Assembly: GCA_021234155.1 (NCBI GenBank)
Contig: JAJEKV010000084.1
Location: forward strand, 60,001 to 124,000
DNA length: 64,000 nucleotides
DNA from: Isoetes taiwanensis
Taxonomy: Eukaryota > Streptophyta > Lycopodiopsida > Isoetales > Isoetaceae
Direction of reading: 5' to 3'
Shown here: positions 20,901 through 31,965 of the stretch, piece by piece
Layout of the letters: each line of letters starts with the position of its first letter
Position numbering within the stretch: position 1 is the first letter of the stretch
The notes under the pieces: generated by a model
What the model was told of the DNA's origin: nothing
Database searches by the model: none
Seen by the model: only the letters and a program-made list of their open reading frames with translations
Translations under genes and position numbers: made by a program

Positions 20901-23303
20901 ATGCTCTGCATGCATGTTTCAGCTCGTGCATCAGAACAAGCATTCAGGAAAATTGGAGAATCATGCATTCAGACATGCATTGCCATGATTTCTGCAAAAG
21001 TAAAGCTAGGGCATGGGGAGGAAGCTTTAGATTTTTATACCAGAATGCAACTTGCAGGCCTGAGTGAAAGCAAATCTCTTCATTTAGTCGTCCTAAGAGC
21101 ATGTGTTCTGGAAGCTTCCCTGGCACACGGAAGGCTCCTCCATGAACGGGTCATGAAAACAGGACTGGACAATGTCATTGGTGCCACACTTGTTGAAATG
21201 TATGCTACATGTGGTAGTCTGAAAGAAGCACAAGATCTGTTTGAGAAGTTTTTGAACCCAGATGTGGTGCTATGGGGGTCAATGCTTGCAGGATATGTTC
21301 AACATGGAAAAGCTGATTTTGCATTACAATGTTTTGGCAAAATGCTCATCCAAGGTATATATCCCAATAAAACCATTTACTTGTGTATTTTAAAAGCCTC
21401 TACTAGCAGTGGAGCCATAAGTCATGGAAGACTCGTCCATAATATAATCATTAAATGTGGCCTTACTGATACTGTGATTTTAAGCAGCTTAATTGGAATG
21501 TATGTTAAATCCAAAAATATAGAGGAGGCATATAACTTGTTTGAAGTACTCCCCAAAAGGAGTATTGTGTCATGGAATACAATAATAGCAGCTTATCTCC
21601 AACTTGGGCATGGAATTCTTGCTTTAGAACTTTATGAAGATATGCAAGAAGAAGTGAAGCCAGATAAAATTACATTTCTTAGTGTCTTAAAAGCGTGTAG
21701 CACTACAGGTGGGGGCATGCAAGGTAGACTTATACACAGTCAAATTATATGCAATGGACTAGCTGCAGATATTTTCATTGGAAGTGCTCTGGTTGATATG
21801 TATGCCAAGTGCAGTAGTCTTTTGGAAGCATGCAAAGTCTTCAGGCATTTGCCAAGTGCAGATGTGGTTTTATGGGGGTCATTGATAACAGGATATGCTC
21901 AGCAAGGAGAAGGCAATTATGCTGTAGAGCTCTTCGACAACATGCAGCAATATGGTATACAACCAAGTAAAGTTTCATTTTTGAGTGTTCTGAAGGCGTG
22001 TGGCAGTATGAGAAGCATAGAGCAAGGCAGGCTTGTGCATTCTCAAATTTTGGGGATAAAGGCCTTGCTAGACATTGAGATTACTAATAGTCTTGTTGAT
22101 ATGTATGGAAAATCTGGAAGTCTTGCGGAAGCACATATGATGTTTGAGAAGGCACCACATAGAAGTATTATTACATGGAATGCATTAATTGCAGGATGTG
22201 CTGAGCATGGATACAGCCTCCTTGTTCAACAACATTATGACAAGATGCAACAGGCCGGGGTGGAGCCAAACAAAGTCACATATTTGAGTATCTTGAAAGC
22301 ATGTACGAAGAGCAGATCCCTCAATTGGGGACACTGTATACATAAACAGGTTGCGTTGTGTGGACTTATAAAAGATGTTGTTATTGGCAGCACTCTTGTT
22401 GATATGTATGCGAAATGTGGAAGCTTAGAGGAAGCACAAGAAGTCTTTGATAGTATGCTCACTCGAAATGTGGTATCATGGAATGCGATTATTGCAGGCT
22501 ATGCTGACAATGAACAAGGAGTTCCAGCTTTAGAACTTTTTGAGAAGATGCAAGAAATGGCTATGAAGCCAGACAAAGTTACATTCTTGAGTATTTTAAA
22601 AGCATGCGCAAGCCTTGGAGCAATAGAGCAGGGTAGAGCAATACATTTTCAGATAATTAGAAACAGATTTCTCTTGGGCGTTATGGTTGGTAGTGCTGTT
22701 GTAGATATGTATGCTAAATGTGGAAGCATGGAAGAGGCTTGTATAGTATTTGAAAGCTTACCAGTTCAAAATGTGATAACATGGGGAGCCATGATCGAAG
22801 GCTATGCTCAGAAGGGTGATGCTGAGATGGCATGGCGTTGTCTTCATGACATGCATCAGCGGGGAATTAAAGCAGATGAGGTCACATTTAGTAGTGCCCT
22901 TGCTGCATGCAGTAATACTGGCCTTGTGGATGAGGGGCGTTGGTACATTAAATCCATGAGAACAAACCATGGGCTTACACCAGATGTTCGTCATTATACC
23001 TGCATGGCCGATCTTTTGAGCCGTGCAGGCTGTTTATATGAGGCAGAAACTTTGCTTGAAGGAAGTGATGAACCAGATATTCTTGGTTGGACATCTTTGC
23101 TTAATTCTTGTAAAGTATATCAGAATGTAGATCTCGCAAGGAGATGCTTTAAAAAGGTTATTTATTTGGATCCCAATTTTGCTGGTGGTTATGTACTTAT
23201 GTCTAACATTTTCTCAGATGCTCATTTGAGGCATGATGTGCCAAACCTACAAAACTCAGGAGCAAGTATTGCAGGTCTATGGATGAAATTTTGGGAAGCT
23301 TAA
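20901..23303 (+). CDS. PLS-class pentatricopeptide repeat protein with E domain (organellar RNA processing/editing type)
   Basis: One exon of 800 codons; ATG at 20901 is the first after an in-frame TAA at 20877. The PPR motifs repeat as triplets with a strikingly regular ~101-residue period. Segments of the type VVLWGSLITGY/VVSWNAIIAGY...FEKM...PDKVTFLSILKAC occur near residues 115, 216, 316, 417, 518 and 619, each followed by HSQI/HKQV, LVDMYAKCGSLEEA and VF. Residues ~690-772 form an E-type domain (TPDVRHYTCMADLLSRAG, PDILGWTSLLNSCK, GYVLMSNIFSDA). Such proteins bind RNA in plastids or mitochondria and guide C-to-U editing. The KKPG/E+ part is missing and the tail LQNSGASIAGLWMKFWEA is out of frame: the next frame reads RSMDEILGSLNDY then a stop, a typical late PPR segment. 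So the C-terminus has a deletion plus frameshift. No clear transit peptide is visible. Confidence 0.85.
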   Translation: MLCMHVSARASEQAFRKIGESCIQTCIAMISAKVKLGHGEEALDFYTRMQLAGLSESKSLHLVVLRACVLEASLAHGRLLHERVMKTGLDNVIGATLVEMYATCGSLKEAQDLFEKFLNPDVVLWGSMLAGYVQHGKADFALQCFGKMLIQGIYPNKTIYLCILKASTSSGAISHGRLVHNIIIKCGLTDTVILSSLIGMYVKSKNIEEAYNLFEVLPKRSIVSWNTIIAAYLQLGHGILALELYEDMQEEVKPDKITFLSVLKACSTTGGGMQGRLIHSQIICNGLAADIFIGSALVDMYAKCSSLLEACKVFRHLPSADVVLWGSLITGYAQQGEGNYAVELFDNMQQYGIQPSKVSFLSVLKACGSMRSIEQGRLVHSQILGIKALLDIEITNSLVDMYGKSGSLAEAHMMFEKAPHRSIITWNALIAGCAEHGYSLLVQQHYDKMQQAGVEPNKVTYLSILKACTKSRSLNWGHCIHKQVALCGLIKDVVIGSTLVDMYAKCGSLEEAQEVFDSMLTRNVVSWNAIIAGYADNEQGVPALELFEKMQEMAMKPDKVTFLSILKACASLGAIEQGRAIHFQIIRNRFLLGVMVGSAVVDMYAKCGSMEEACIVFESLPVQNVITWGAMIEGYAQKGDAEMAWRCLHDMHQRGIKADEVTFSSALAACSNTGLVDEGRWYIKSMRTNHGLTPDVRHYTCMADLLSRAGCLYEAETLLEGSDEPDILGWTSLLNSCKVYQNVDLARRCFKKVIYLDPNFAGGYVLMSNIFSDAHLRHDVPNLQNSGASIAGLWMKFWEA

Positions 23304-23974
23304 ATGATTATTAGGCCCTTTTAGTAGAAAATGAGAATGAGGAAAAGAGGTTGCTTTGTTGAACAAAAAGCGAGTGACGCCCCAAAAACCTTGAACATCA
23401 ATCATGACTGCAATGCCAAAAATCTCCATTCAGAACTGTTGTTTAAAATATCATTTTCATAAAATCAGCATACAAACATGGACTTCTAACTGTAGAATCC
23501 TTTGTTGTACCATACATTGATGATATACGTAAAGATTAGAGGGCATTGGTAAGAAATAAATTTGAAGATGTGGTCATGTTTAAGCCAGCCTTAAATCACA
23601 AAAAACCAACCTTATGCGCAAGTCCACAAAAATGCCGTGTATTTTTGTAATGTAGCTTTGTCATGAATTCACCACGGATATAGTGTATTTTTGTAATGTA
23701 GCTTTGTCATGAATTCACCACGGATATAGCCGACATTAAATTTAAAACATCTCCGCGTCCAGTAGCAAAGCACATAAACAAGAAGATTAAAAGCAACCCA
23801 TCTCACGACTCGTTGGGACCTTTGAAGTCTACCAGTTTTTGTCTTTTTTAGATAGTCTAAAGCAACCAACCTGCTACTAGATAAAAAGCCTTGCTTTGTT
23901 CAGGTACTTGAGCAAATTGCCAAAATAACTTGTTGACTTATTAGTGAGACCTGAAAACGGGAGAACAACCGATT
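23304..23974. other. 3' flank of the PPR gene, with a 46-bp tandem duplication
   Basis: A perfect 46-bp tandem repeat at 23637-23682 and 23683-23728 contains TAATGTAGCTTTGTCATG. The first ~60 bases after 23303 are the out-of-frame remnant of the PPR C-terminus. Nothing else is recognised. Confidence 0.7.
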
Positions 23975-24200
23975 CTATACATGTCTAACGTGGCCACACA
24001 TGAAAAAGCAATGCGCAATGGTCTTAGATCCATGCTTGCATATTGGGCACAAACCTGATATTCTAGGGTCAAACCTATGGACGAACACATTACGCCAAAG
24101 ACATCTGTGAAGAATCTGCAACCAAAATACTACCACTTTAGAATGAAGTAGCGTATCCCATGCCCAAGCCCACATCTGTTGACTGAGGAGGAAGGAGTTG
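23975..24200 (-). pseudogene. LINE ORF2 C-terminal zf-RVT fragment
   Basis: The minus frame reads QQMWAWAWDTLLHSKVVVFW, LQILHRCLWRNVFVHRF, then CPICKHGSKTIAHCFFMCGH. This is the zf-RVT domain at the end of plant LINE reverse transcriptases (W-x-W...KxxxFxW...L, then CxxC...E/I-x-HxxxxC). It aligns with 47343-47470 of the large LINE at both DNA and protein level, with more divergence. Only this piece remains. Confidence 0.75.
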
Positions 24201-24267
24201 AAGGGGGCACTTATTAGGAGGAGGAAGAATATCAATATGAATAGCAACAACTTATACATAGAGTTCA

Positions 24268-25470
24268 TATGCCGTTCCAGTATATTATATCCCATAAATA
24301 CGTATATTATATTGCCATATCATAATACATGTCACCTAGATGACACGTACAAGGTAGGAGCACATGTGGCTCAACATATGCAAGCCATGTAGGTAGCTAG
24401 CATGTCAAGAGCCGAGGAGTGGTTGCCGCACGAGGATACCTTGGTATGGAGTGCACGGCAACCGTTGGCAATTGGCATATCATACATAATAGTATAATAC
24501 AGGCAAGGTACATTAACATGTTATCATAACATGTTAGAATAACATGTGGGAATTAAAGCTTCACATGCATGTCACATATCAAGTTAGTTATTCCTACAAT
24601 AAATGCCTTTGATTAAAGCATTTATAGTAAAGGTGACTTTGAGGGCCCTTCTGCCAAGTGACAGGATGCCATTGGGCCATGTCACCCAATCGTAGGGCAG
24701 GGCTTCAATTTCGAGGCTATCTTGAGGTCGTTTCGAGAAGTGCATGGCAGAAGCGAGCTTCAAAGCTCGAGTAGGGCTTGCATGTATAAGGCGCAACGCC
24801 TTAGTTCTTGATGGAGATCGCCATGTCAGGATCTCACAGTGGTGATTTGGGTGAAGGATCAGGTTAGTTTTACATTAGTATGTCAATCCTAGCTTAACAG
24901 TAGGAGTAAAGCCAAAAGCCACCTCTGTTTTAGTGATAGATATTCTTGGACCACTAATCCTAAAACCGGACTAACTAAGGAACAATAACCCTTGTATTCC
25001 TTAGGATTAGACGGATATATTAGAACATTGTCCTATTGTAAATAGGTTAGTTGATCACAGTATGATAACTCTGTTCTGCACCTCTTGTGTATGGGGAAGG
25101 GGAGTACAGACCTAGGAGCCATGTAGTATGATCCTGGAAGCTAGACCTCTTAGTTTCCATTACAATGTGATATGTGCATAGAGAGCCTACCTGATTGTGA
25201 GTGAGGGCCTTGACTGCCTTAGAATAGTGGACTTATTCTAATTGCAGAGGGATCAACAGTGTGCATTGTCTACCGGGGATCCATAGCAAGCTAGGCCTAA
25301 TACCTTGCCACTGCAAGAGTGCAAGGTTGGGTTTGACCCTTCCTAGGTGATGCATCATCTCAATGAGCTTTGGCTGAATACAAGTGGGATGACCTCGTCT
25401 TTCTAGCTGGTTGTAGTGGCAAGGTGCCTCTTAGAAGGAGCAGCCAACCTGCCTCATCAGACCAAGGGAC
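24268..25470 (+). repeat. Decayed LTR, family 'TGTGACG' (copy 3)
   Basis: The start TATGCCGTTCCAG...CCCATAAATACGTATAT aligns with TGTGACGTTCCAGG...GCCATAAATACGTATAT of the solo LTR at 41378. Further matched blocks are GGGGAAGGGGAGTACAGACC near 25095, GTGCATAG, and CCGGGGATCC...AAGCTAGGCCTAA near 25272. The right end near 25470 is uncertain and no target duplication was found. Confidence 0.6.
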
Positions 25471-26858
25471 ATGTAACCTTGGAGTAGCCTGGTTGCATCT
25501 CTGGCAGAGTATGAACCAACACGAAAGCGTATTTTAAAGCGTTCCCTGAATATTGAACCAATACAAAAGAAAAATAAAGATAAAAAATTGATCCATGTTC
25601 TTGCAATTCCTTAGAAGAGAGTGCATATATGCAGCCTGCATATTTTTTTAAGAATAGTGACAAGATGGTTTCTATGAGTATTTTTTGTTCTTGGAGTAAG
25701 CCTCCTCAAACATCCAGAGAAAGTTGCATGAAAGATGTCAAAAAAGTATGTTTTAAGATTGGTCTTCATAAAGGTAACTATAAAGTACTTCGAGATTCTA
25801 AGGGCAGATCTAAGATTCCTATGATGCCATTGGTGGATGGGGTGAAAGGAGAATGGTTTCTACCTTGCCCTAAGTTATATAAGAATGCCATGTAGAAGCT
25901 GGGAGGGGTACAAGGATCTGCTGGGAGCTGAAGATGACCGCACTTCACGTGGGAGGGAAAGATTGAAAAGACAAAAGGCATGGCAGAATCTTAGCATTCT
26001 TGTGAACTTATGTCAGAGAAACAAATGGTGGCAATAAGTAGGGCTTGTTCAAAGCAATAGTTATTCATTTCATGAAGTCATTTATAGAAGCATGGAAAGA
26101 ATCTAATGTCACTCATTACAACCATATACTTCATGCCTCTAGTTTCCAAAAGAGTATGGGAGCTTGGGAATATGTAATACACAGGGAATGGGAAACTCAC
26201 ATAAATAAGATAAGATTTTGTAGGATCCTACAACACTAATGGGTTCATTATACTTAAAATATCATACTCATCTACTCCTTTGTAGATTAGGGGTGCAAAA
26301 TACACTGTAGCTAAATAAATTGGCAAAATTGCCACAAATACTAATTATAGGCGCATGTTTTAACCATTGATATGTATCCATATAAGTTACCAGACTGTCA
26401 TATTTAACATCCAAGATGTGTTATATCCTGCTCGTGATAAATAGCGGATCTTCAAGTATAAAATTGATTGTTTTTTGCCCTTTTTGCCTCAAATCTCTTC
26501 CTCTCTTCATCAATTTGGCAATGAAGGGATAAGCCAAGCAATTGGGATGATTTTTGAAATGGATGAAGCCAACCCAGTTGTTTCAGTAGTCCCCCCTCCC
26601 CAAACCCCGCACTGGCGCCGAGTTTATGCATGTCTTTTGGCCAAATATATTATATCTTAGCCGATTATACCATGCTGGCTAATAGGGGATGACCAGATAT
26701 AGCATGGTTTTTTGGCAGAATATACCACATCATGAACTCCATATACAACTGTCGCAAATTATCACAGATAACATGCAATTACCTCTGTAGCAATTTTTGT
26801 GAAGCCTAATCATTAATGGGATTGATGCATGCTCCCTTCTCTCTGTAACAACTAAACA
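25471..26858. other. Region with two unassigned ORFs
   Basis: ORFs 25629-25895 (MKDVKKVCFKIGLHKGNYKV..., positively charged) and 26045-26239 (FMKSFIEAWKESNVTHYNHI...) have plausible composition but no recognised domain, and stops separate them. They could be remnants of one spliced gene. The rest is AT-rich. Confidence 0.3.
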
Positions 26859-26946
26859 TCTTATCTATTAAAATAAGGTGTTGGATTTCGTGCCGGAACG
26901 CCGCAAGTTACGCTGCATGCTGCGTCCTGGGTACGACGATGCTGAT

Positions 26947-27262
26947 CGAAGATGTTTTGGGCACAAAAAAACTGCAGTGGCTCTGACCCACTGCAAGAAG
27001 GGTTGTGGATTAATCAGAACAAATGGCTACCCCATCGAACTGGTGGAGCCTGAGATTCTTCGGTACAAGGCCTTCGAGGCCATTTTGCTGGTTGGGCGTC
27101 TGCACTTTGCCAATGTGGATATGAGAATTAGGGTTCGTAGAGGTGGTCATACTCCCAGATCTATGTCATCTGCCAAAGCATTGCCAAGGCTTTAGTTGCT
27201 TATTATCAAATGTACGTGAAGAGCAGTCCAAGAAGAAAATAAAGGAAATCTGGCAGCGGTAA
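26947..27262 (+). pseudogene. RPS16: Cytosolic 40S ribosomal protein S16 (uS9) fragment
   Basis: The frame reads [40 protein letters not shown], then [10 protein letters not shown]...[14 protein letters not shown], closely following eukaryotic S16. It then shifts frame to [20 protein letters not shown] and again to EQSKKKIKEIWQR before a TAA. Similarity ends there, so the last ~35 residues (the C-terminal KKFGG...SYR part) are missing. With two frameshifts it cannot make the protein. It starts about 90 bases inside the Helitron 5' end. A second copy of its last ~60 bases is at 30803-30870. Confidence 0.9.
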
Positions 27263-28689
27263 TGGCCTGGTAGAGAGCATTATCCCTAACAAAAGGGCAA
27301 CGTTCTTGACATCTGGTTTATTTTCTTCCTTCCAGCATATATGAGAGTCGCATTTGCTCCCAGGTAAGGACCCTGAGATGCCGATCTTCAGGTTTTGCAG
27401 TGGGCAAATATAGCCATGGCACTCTTTTGCGCATCCAATAATTCTTTACTCTGCATGCAGAGACGAAGCTTCTGAAGAGGATTATAAGCATTCATGTGGC
27501 ATGAAAAAGGTCAAATCGGGCCGGTTTGGCCATGAGTTGCCTGTTAGTTAGGCTAGAATTTCGGATCTTGGCATAAATTTCTTAGGGTTTTTTGAAAAAA
27601 CAAGAATGAATACCCCACAGGCTTGCAGAAAAAAAAGAGGCTCGGCGGATGTCCACGCTCTGGGGGGGCAATAAAACATTTTTTTTGCATAAATGAAATG
27701 TGGCGCGAATCCCAAGAATGCCTAAATGAAGGGCTAGATGTGGTCAAAATGAGAAGTTTTGACCACCTTTTTGTATGTTTTTTTGTGGGCTTTCAGATGG
27801 AAAAAACAAAATTTGAAAATAGCCAACTTTATTTTTTGGCCTATTTTCCATGGTGTAAAAGATGAAGTGGCATGAGGGTGATGACTTGGCAATGGTGATG
27901 ATGTGGCATGGTGATGTGTCAAAGAAAGTTTCCCTAGGTCAAATCGTGATGAGGTGGACAAGTGTGAATGACACGTGTGAGGTGACTTGGTGATGATGTG
28001 GATGGTGTAATGACTGTGATGGTGAGGTGGCAATAAATGATGACTTTTCGACCTTGACCTAGTTTTTTTTTTTGAGGTAGTCAACTTAGGCTCCTTGAGA
28101 TTTGGTCTTTGACCATTTTTTTGGTCTTGGACTAATGATGTGATGATCCTTTTGACTTTTTCTTCTCTTCTCTTTCTTTTTAGGGAGAGAATGACGAAAT
28201 TGGCTTAAAGGTGACCATTTTGGAGCAACTTTTCAAACTTCTCATGTGCATGGTGATGGATTATGAAGTGTGTATGTGATGGATGTGTTTACATGGTGCA
28301 TGAGCATGAAATACGGAGTGTGTGAGATTTGACCTAGGAAAAAGGACTTTGAACTATGGAAATAGGAGGAATGGGATGAAGAAAGGATATGAGGTGTGAG
28401 GATGAATGCAAACAATGCCTTCTTGAGCCAAGAACTTTAAGATAATGCTAAGATCTCAAAAGGTGACAAAATACCATATTCTTGGGGGTCTTCCAATCTT
28501 TGACTAGGGGTCTTCTCTCTTTGACTTTTCCTTTAGCCTTTGACTCGAGTCTTGATTCTTTTTGCCAACTTGGATGTTCCTTTGAATGTTCTCCATTGGT
28601 TTCAACATGGTGCTATGACTTGTCTTCATACCTAAACAATGAGCTCCAAAAAGAAAGGTCTTGTACATGTAACTTGGTCTTCTTGTGAT
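27263..28689. other. Helitron interior, non-coding
   Basis: 27263-27490 is repeated at 30870-31095 and ends a short exon-like piece with a canonical donor (CAG|GTAAGG at about 27363). 27840-28060 and 28140-28400 are GT-rich with many GATGATGTGG and TGTGATGGATG words. No gene is supported. Confidence 0.4.
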
Positions 28690-29460
28690 TTCTTGTGAAG
28701 TTGTTCTTACATGCTGCCACAAAGTGGCAGCACCTGCCATCTCCAATCCAACCATTACACCGCGTGAAACCAGTTCCATGAATCCCAATTCATTAAGCAT
28801 GCTCAGCCACTATTCCCTTTCGAATACATGCACAACATCAATCCCACTCCCATATCTATCACTACTAGTTTCCACCATATTAGAGTCCCCAACCATAATC
28901 CACCATATATCTCTGTACCAGGTTACTAATGCGCACCTCCCAAAATGATCTGTATCTGTCGATAAAAGTTTCAACTGTTTTCTCCATGCAATAAAGGTTC
29001 CCCCACTAGAGCTGCCACTAGACGACATGATGCCCACATAATCTTTTCCTAGTATGTTAAGCAGAACCCCAATTTCTTTCTTCTTACATTTATGCTCCTG
29101 TAAACAAACAATATATGGAGAAATTTTTTTCAATGCTAGAGATAGCCTACTGCCTTTGGCCTCAGAGCATTTTACCCCAAAAAAAAAAATGTTCTAGCTA
29201 AGGATTTTATAGTCCATTAGAGAACACATTCGACTGATTGAGTGATGTCATCTCAAAGCAATGTTCTCCCAATCTTGGTATAACTCTCATTTTTCTTGGC
29301 ATTCCATCAACAAGATGCTCTATATTTTCATCCATTGGTAAATCCGCCCATCTGTTATTATGCACTGGAAACTGCTCATTAGCAATTTGATATTCTATTG
29401 CCATATACTCAGTTAATGCTTCCTCATTGTGATTCTCTATTGTTTGAACATTGGAACAGT
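28690..29460 (-). pseudogene. LINE fragment: end of ORF1 and start of the ORF2 endonuclease
   Basis: On the minus strand the frame from about 29460 gives NNRWADLPMDENIEHLVDG, resembling the ORF1 end of the LINE at 50.8 kb (TRWADLPSEP). Then 29133-28810 gives ALKKISPYIVCLQEHKCKKK, GTFIAWRKQLKLLST and IMVGDSNMVETSSDR. These match the APE endonuclease of LINE ORF2 (QEHK contains the catalytic Glu; VGDxNM is the Asp-Asn motif). A deletion joins two endonuclease segments. It continues as 28800-28690 in another frame. Both ends are truncated and there is no poly-A. Confidence 0.75.
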
Positions 29461-29470
29461 TATGACCTGT

Positions 29471-29730
29471 GAGATTTTTTGGGTTGCCCCTAGGGGGCAA
29501 GCTCTCGTTTATGTGGGGTTTATGGTATATTCTAGGTATATGCCAGTATATGCCAGAAATATGCCAATGACTGCTCCAAAACTTGCTATCGAATGTAAAC
29601 TGGCGATGGCCGTTCTTGCTGGGCAGGCACTTTGGAAACTCGCTAACCGGTTGAAGCGGAAAAGCATCGAGAGCTCTAGCTATGGCGGCCAAAATGACAG
29701 ACTATGCAGAGGCTAAGAAATTGATGCAAG
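29471..29730 (+). pseudogene. Gene leader and start codon region shared with 16.06-16.33 kb
   Basis: TTGGGTTGCCCCTAGGGGGC, a run of GGTATATGCC-type repeats, ACTGCTCCAAA and GACTATGCAGAGGCTAAGAAA appear in the same order at both places. The ATG at about 29682 opens MAAKMTDYAEAKKLM and then stops after 28 codons. It lies directly upstream of the exonuclease exons, but a 16-kb homologue with a different continuation suggests the leader was joined to them secondarily. Confidence 0.5.
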
Positions 29731-30030
29731 GTTCCAACTTTCCAGTTCAAAAGAAAGATAGTGTATAGTAAAACTCCTGCTGAAGTAAGTGTTGCATCAC
29801 ATGAAATAAAACAAATTTTATCTTCAATGAGAATTTTGCAGACTCAGCTTCGTCACTAGGTTTTGACATTGAATGGAAAGCCTCCTTCCAAAGAGGTAAA
29901 GTAGATCACACAGTCTACTATAGTCAATGGATTTTGCATTGAACAATTTTAGTTTATACAGATATTGTTACAATTCTACAGGGATTCCGCAGGGGAAAGC
30001 AGCTGTCCTCCAGCTAGCCCATTTGGAGAA
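29731..30030 (+). pseudogene. Werner-type 3'-5' exonuclease gene fragment (three exon pieces)
   Basis: Exon a (to 29784) encodes FKRKIVYSKTPAE before GTAAGT. Exon b (29842-29895, after TTTTGCAG) encodes DSASSLGFDIEWKASFQRG before GTAAAG. Exon c (from 29982, after TTCTACAG) encodes GIPQGKAAVLQLAHL. The order YSKT...GFDIEW...GxxxGKAAxxQL is that of plant WRN-exonuclease-like (WEX) proteins; DxE in exon b is the Exo I metal-binding motif. Exons b and c join in phase. Exon a does not join b in phase, so an exon is missing. Exo II and III are absent, so no active nuclease is possible. Confidence 0.75.
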
Positions 30031-31965
30031 CTTTTGCTTAAATTGTTTTGTCTGCTCTATTTAAATTGCTTATTTTGCCACACCTGTACATTGTGGCCTT
30101 ATGGCTGCTAAGCGTCATCAGTTATTTTCTCACTCTTTGGCTATTAAGGAATCGTGGAGGCTATAATTTGATCCGGAGAATACAACATGTTGCTAAGGAG
30201 AAGAGTGATATGGCATGAAACAGGAACAGATCAAGATGTGTAAAGGTTCTGATGTATTAGGTAAATCTGTGGCAATAATTTCGGCTTTACTTTATAGGAG
30301 GCTAATTTTGTAATCACTGAATAGGTCTTGAGCAATGTAAAGGACATTTCCCATTCCTCTTTTTTTTTTCCTGCATTTTTCTATTTGCATGCACTTCTTG
30401 CAGGAAGTGCAGCTACTTGAATGGACCTCATCCTCTATGTCTCTAAAGCATAGTGATAAAATGAGCCTGCAAGGTCTGTTTTTATAAATATTGTTCTTAT
30501 GTTAGGGAATAATTGTGAAAGCTTAGCATTTTCCTATTCTCTCATTGTCCTAATAGATACATGTCAATCTAGATTCTGAATGACATGTTTGCTAATCAAC
30601 AAGGTTAGAACATGTTACTATAAAGGTGGGAACTGCATTCACTCGGACTGAAACTTAGATTTCAGAATGTTGCACATGTGCAGAAATTTTGCTTGCAATA
30701 GAAAACTAGTTAGCATTCTCTGAGAATTTACTTTGCACTATAATCTCCACCATAATTGCATCTATTAGATGTGCATATTAATTTAACTCGAAATAATGTT
30801 TAGTTGGTTATTATCAAATGTACGTGAAGAGCAGTTCAAGAAGAAAATAAAGGAAATTTGGCAGCGGAATGGCCTGGTAGAAAGCATTATCCCTAACAAA
30901 AGGGCAACGTTCTTGACATCTGGTACATTCTCTTCCTTCCAGCATCAATATGAGAGTCGTGTTTGCTCTCAGGTAAGGACCGTGAGATGCCGATCTTCAG
31001 GTTTTGCAGTGGGCAAATGTAGCCATGGCACTCTTTTGGGGCATCCATTATTTCTTTACTCTGCATGCAGAGCCGAAGCTTCTTAAAAAGGATTATAATC
31101 CATTATCACGACGCATACCAGCAAACCAGTATATGCTCCATATCTCGCACTTTCTGCTTCTCAAACATGTCTCTACAGCTTTTCTTTTGCCCATCTGGTA
31201 GAACTTCTGCTTAAATTGGATTTTTTGCTCTGTTTAAATTGTTTATTTTGCCACACATGTACATTATGGCCTTATGGCTGCTAAGCGGCATCAGTTATTT
31301 TCTCACTCTTTGGCTACTAAGGAATCGTGGAGGCTATTATTTGATCCGAATACAACATATTGCTAAAGAGAAGAGTGATATGGCATGAAATAGGAATAGA
31401 TCAAGATGTGTAAAGGTTCTGATGTATTAGGTAAATCTGTGGCAACAATTTCGACTTTACTTGATAGGAGGCTAATTTTGTGATCACTGAATAGGTGTTG
31501 AGAAATGTAAAGATCATTTTCCATTCCTCTCTTTTTTTTTCCTACATTTTTCTATTTGCATGTACTTCTTGCAGGAAGAGCAGCAACTTGAACGGACTTA
31601 ATTCTCTATGTTTCTAAAGCATAGTGATAAAATGAGCTTGCAAGGTCTGTTTTTGTAAATATTGTTCTTATGTTAGGGAATAATTGTGAAGGCTTGGCAT
31701 TTTGCTATTCTCTCATTGTCCTAATAGATACATGTCAATCTAGATTCTGAATGACATGTTTGCTAATCAACAAGGTTAGAACATGTTATGTTAAAGGCAA
31801 GAACTGCATTCACTTGGACTGGAACTTAGATTTCAGAATGTTGCACATGTGCAGAATTTTGCTTGCAATAAACAACTAGCTAGCATTCTCTGCTTGAATT
31901 TACTTTGCACTATAATGTCCACCATAATTGCACGTATTAGATGTGCATATTAATTTAGTTTGAAA
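30031..31965 (+). repeat. Large direct duplication inside the Helitron (period about 1.18 kb)
   Basis: 30031-30787 and 31206-31965 are near-identical for ~760 bp: TGGCCTTATGGCTGCTAAGC, GAATCGTGGAGGCTAT, CAAGATGTGTAAAGG and ACTTCTTGCAGGAAG appear in both in the same order. Between them lies 30803-31095, itself a second copy of 27190-27490 (the end of the RPS16 fragment and downstream). Each large copy holds one exon-like piece flanked by CTTCTTGCAG and CAAG|GTCTG, of unknown origin. Confidence 0.9.

Noticed and set aside
20596-20988. 130-codon ORF upstream of the PPR gene as an N-terminal extension
   Set aside because: It is in another frame, an in-frame TAA precedes the PPR start, and no intron joins them.
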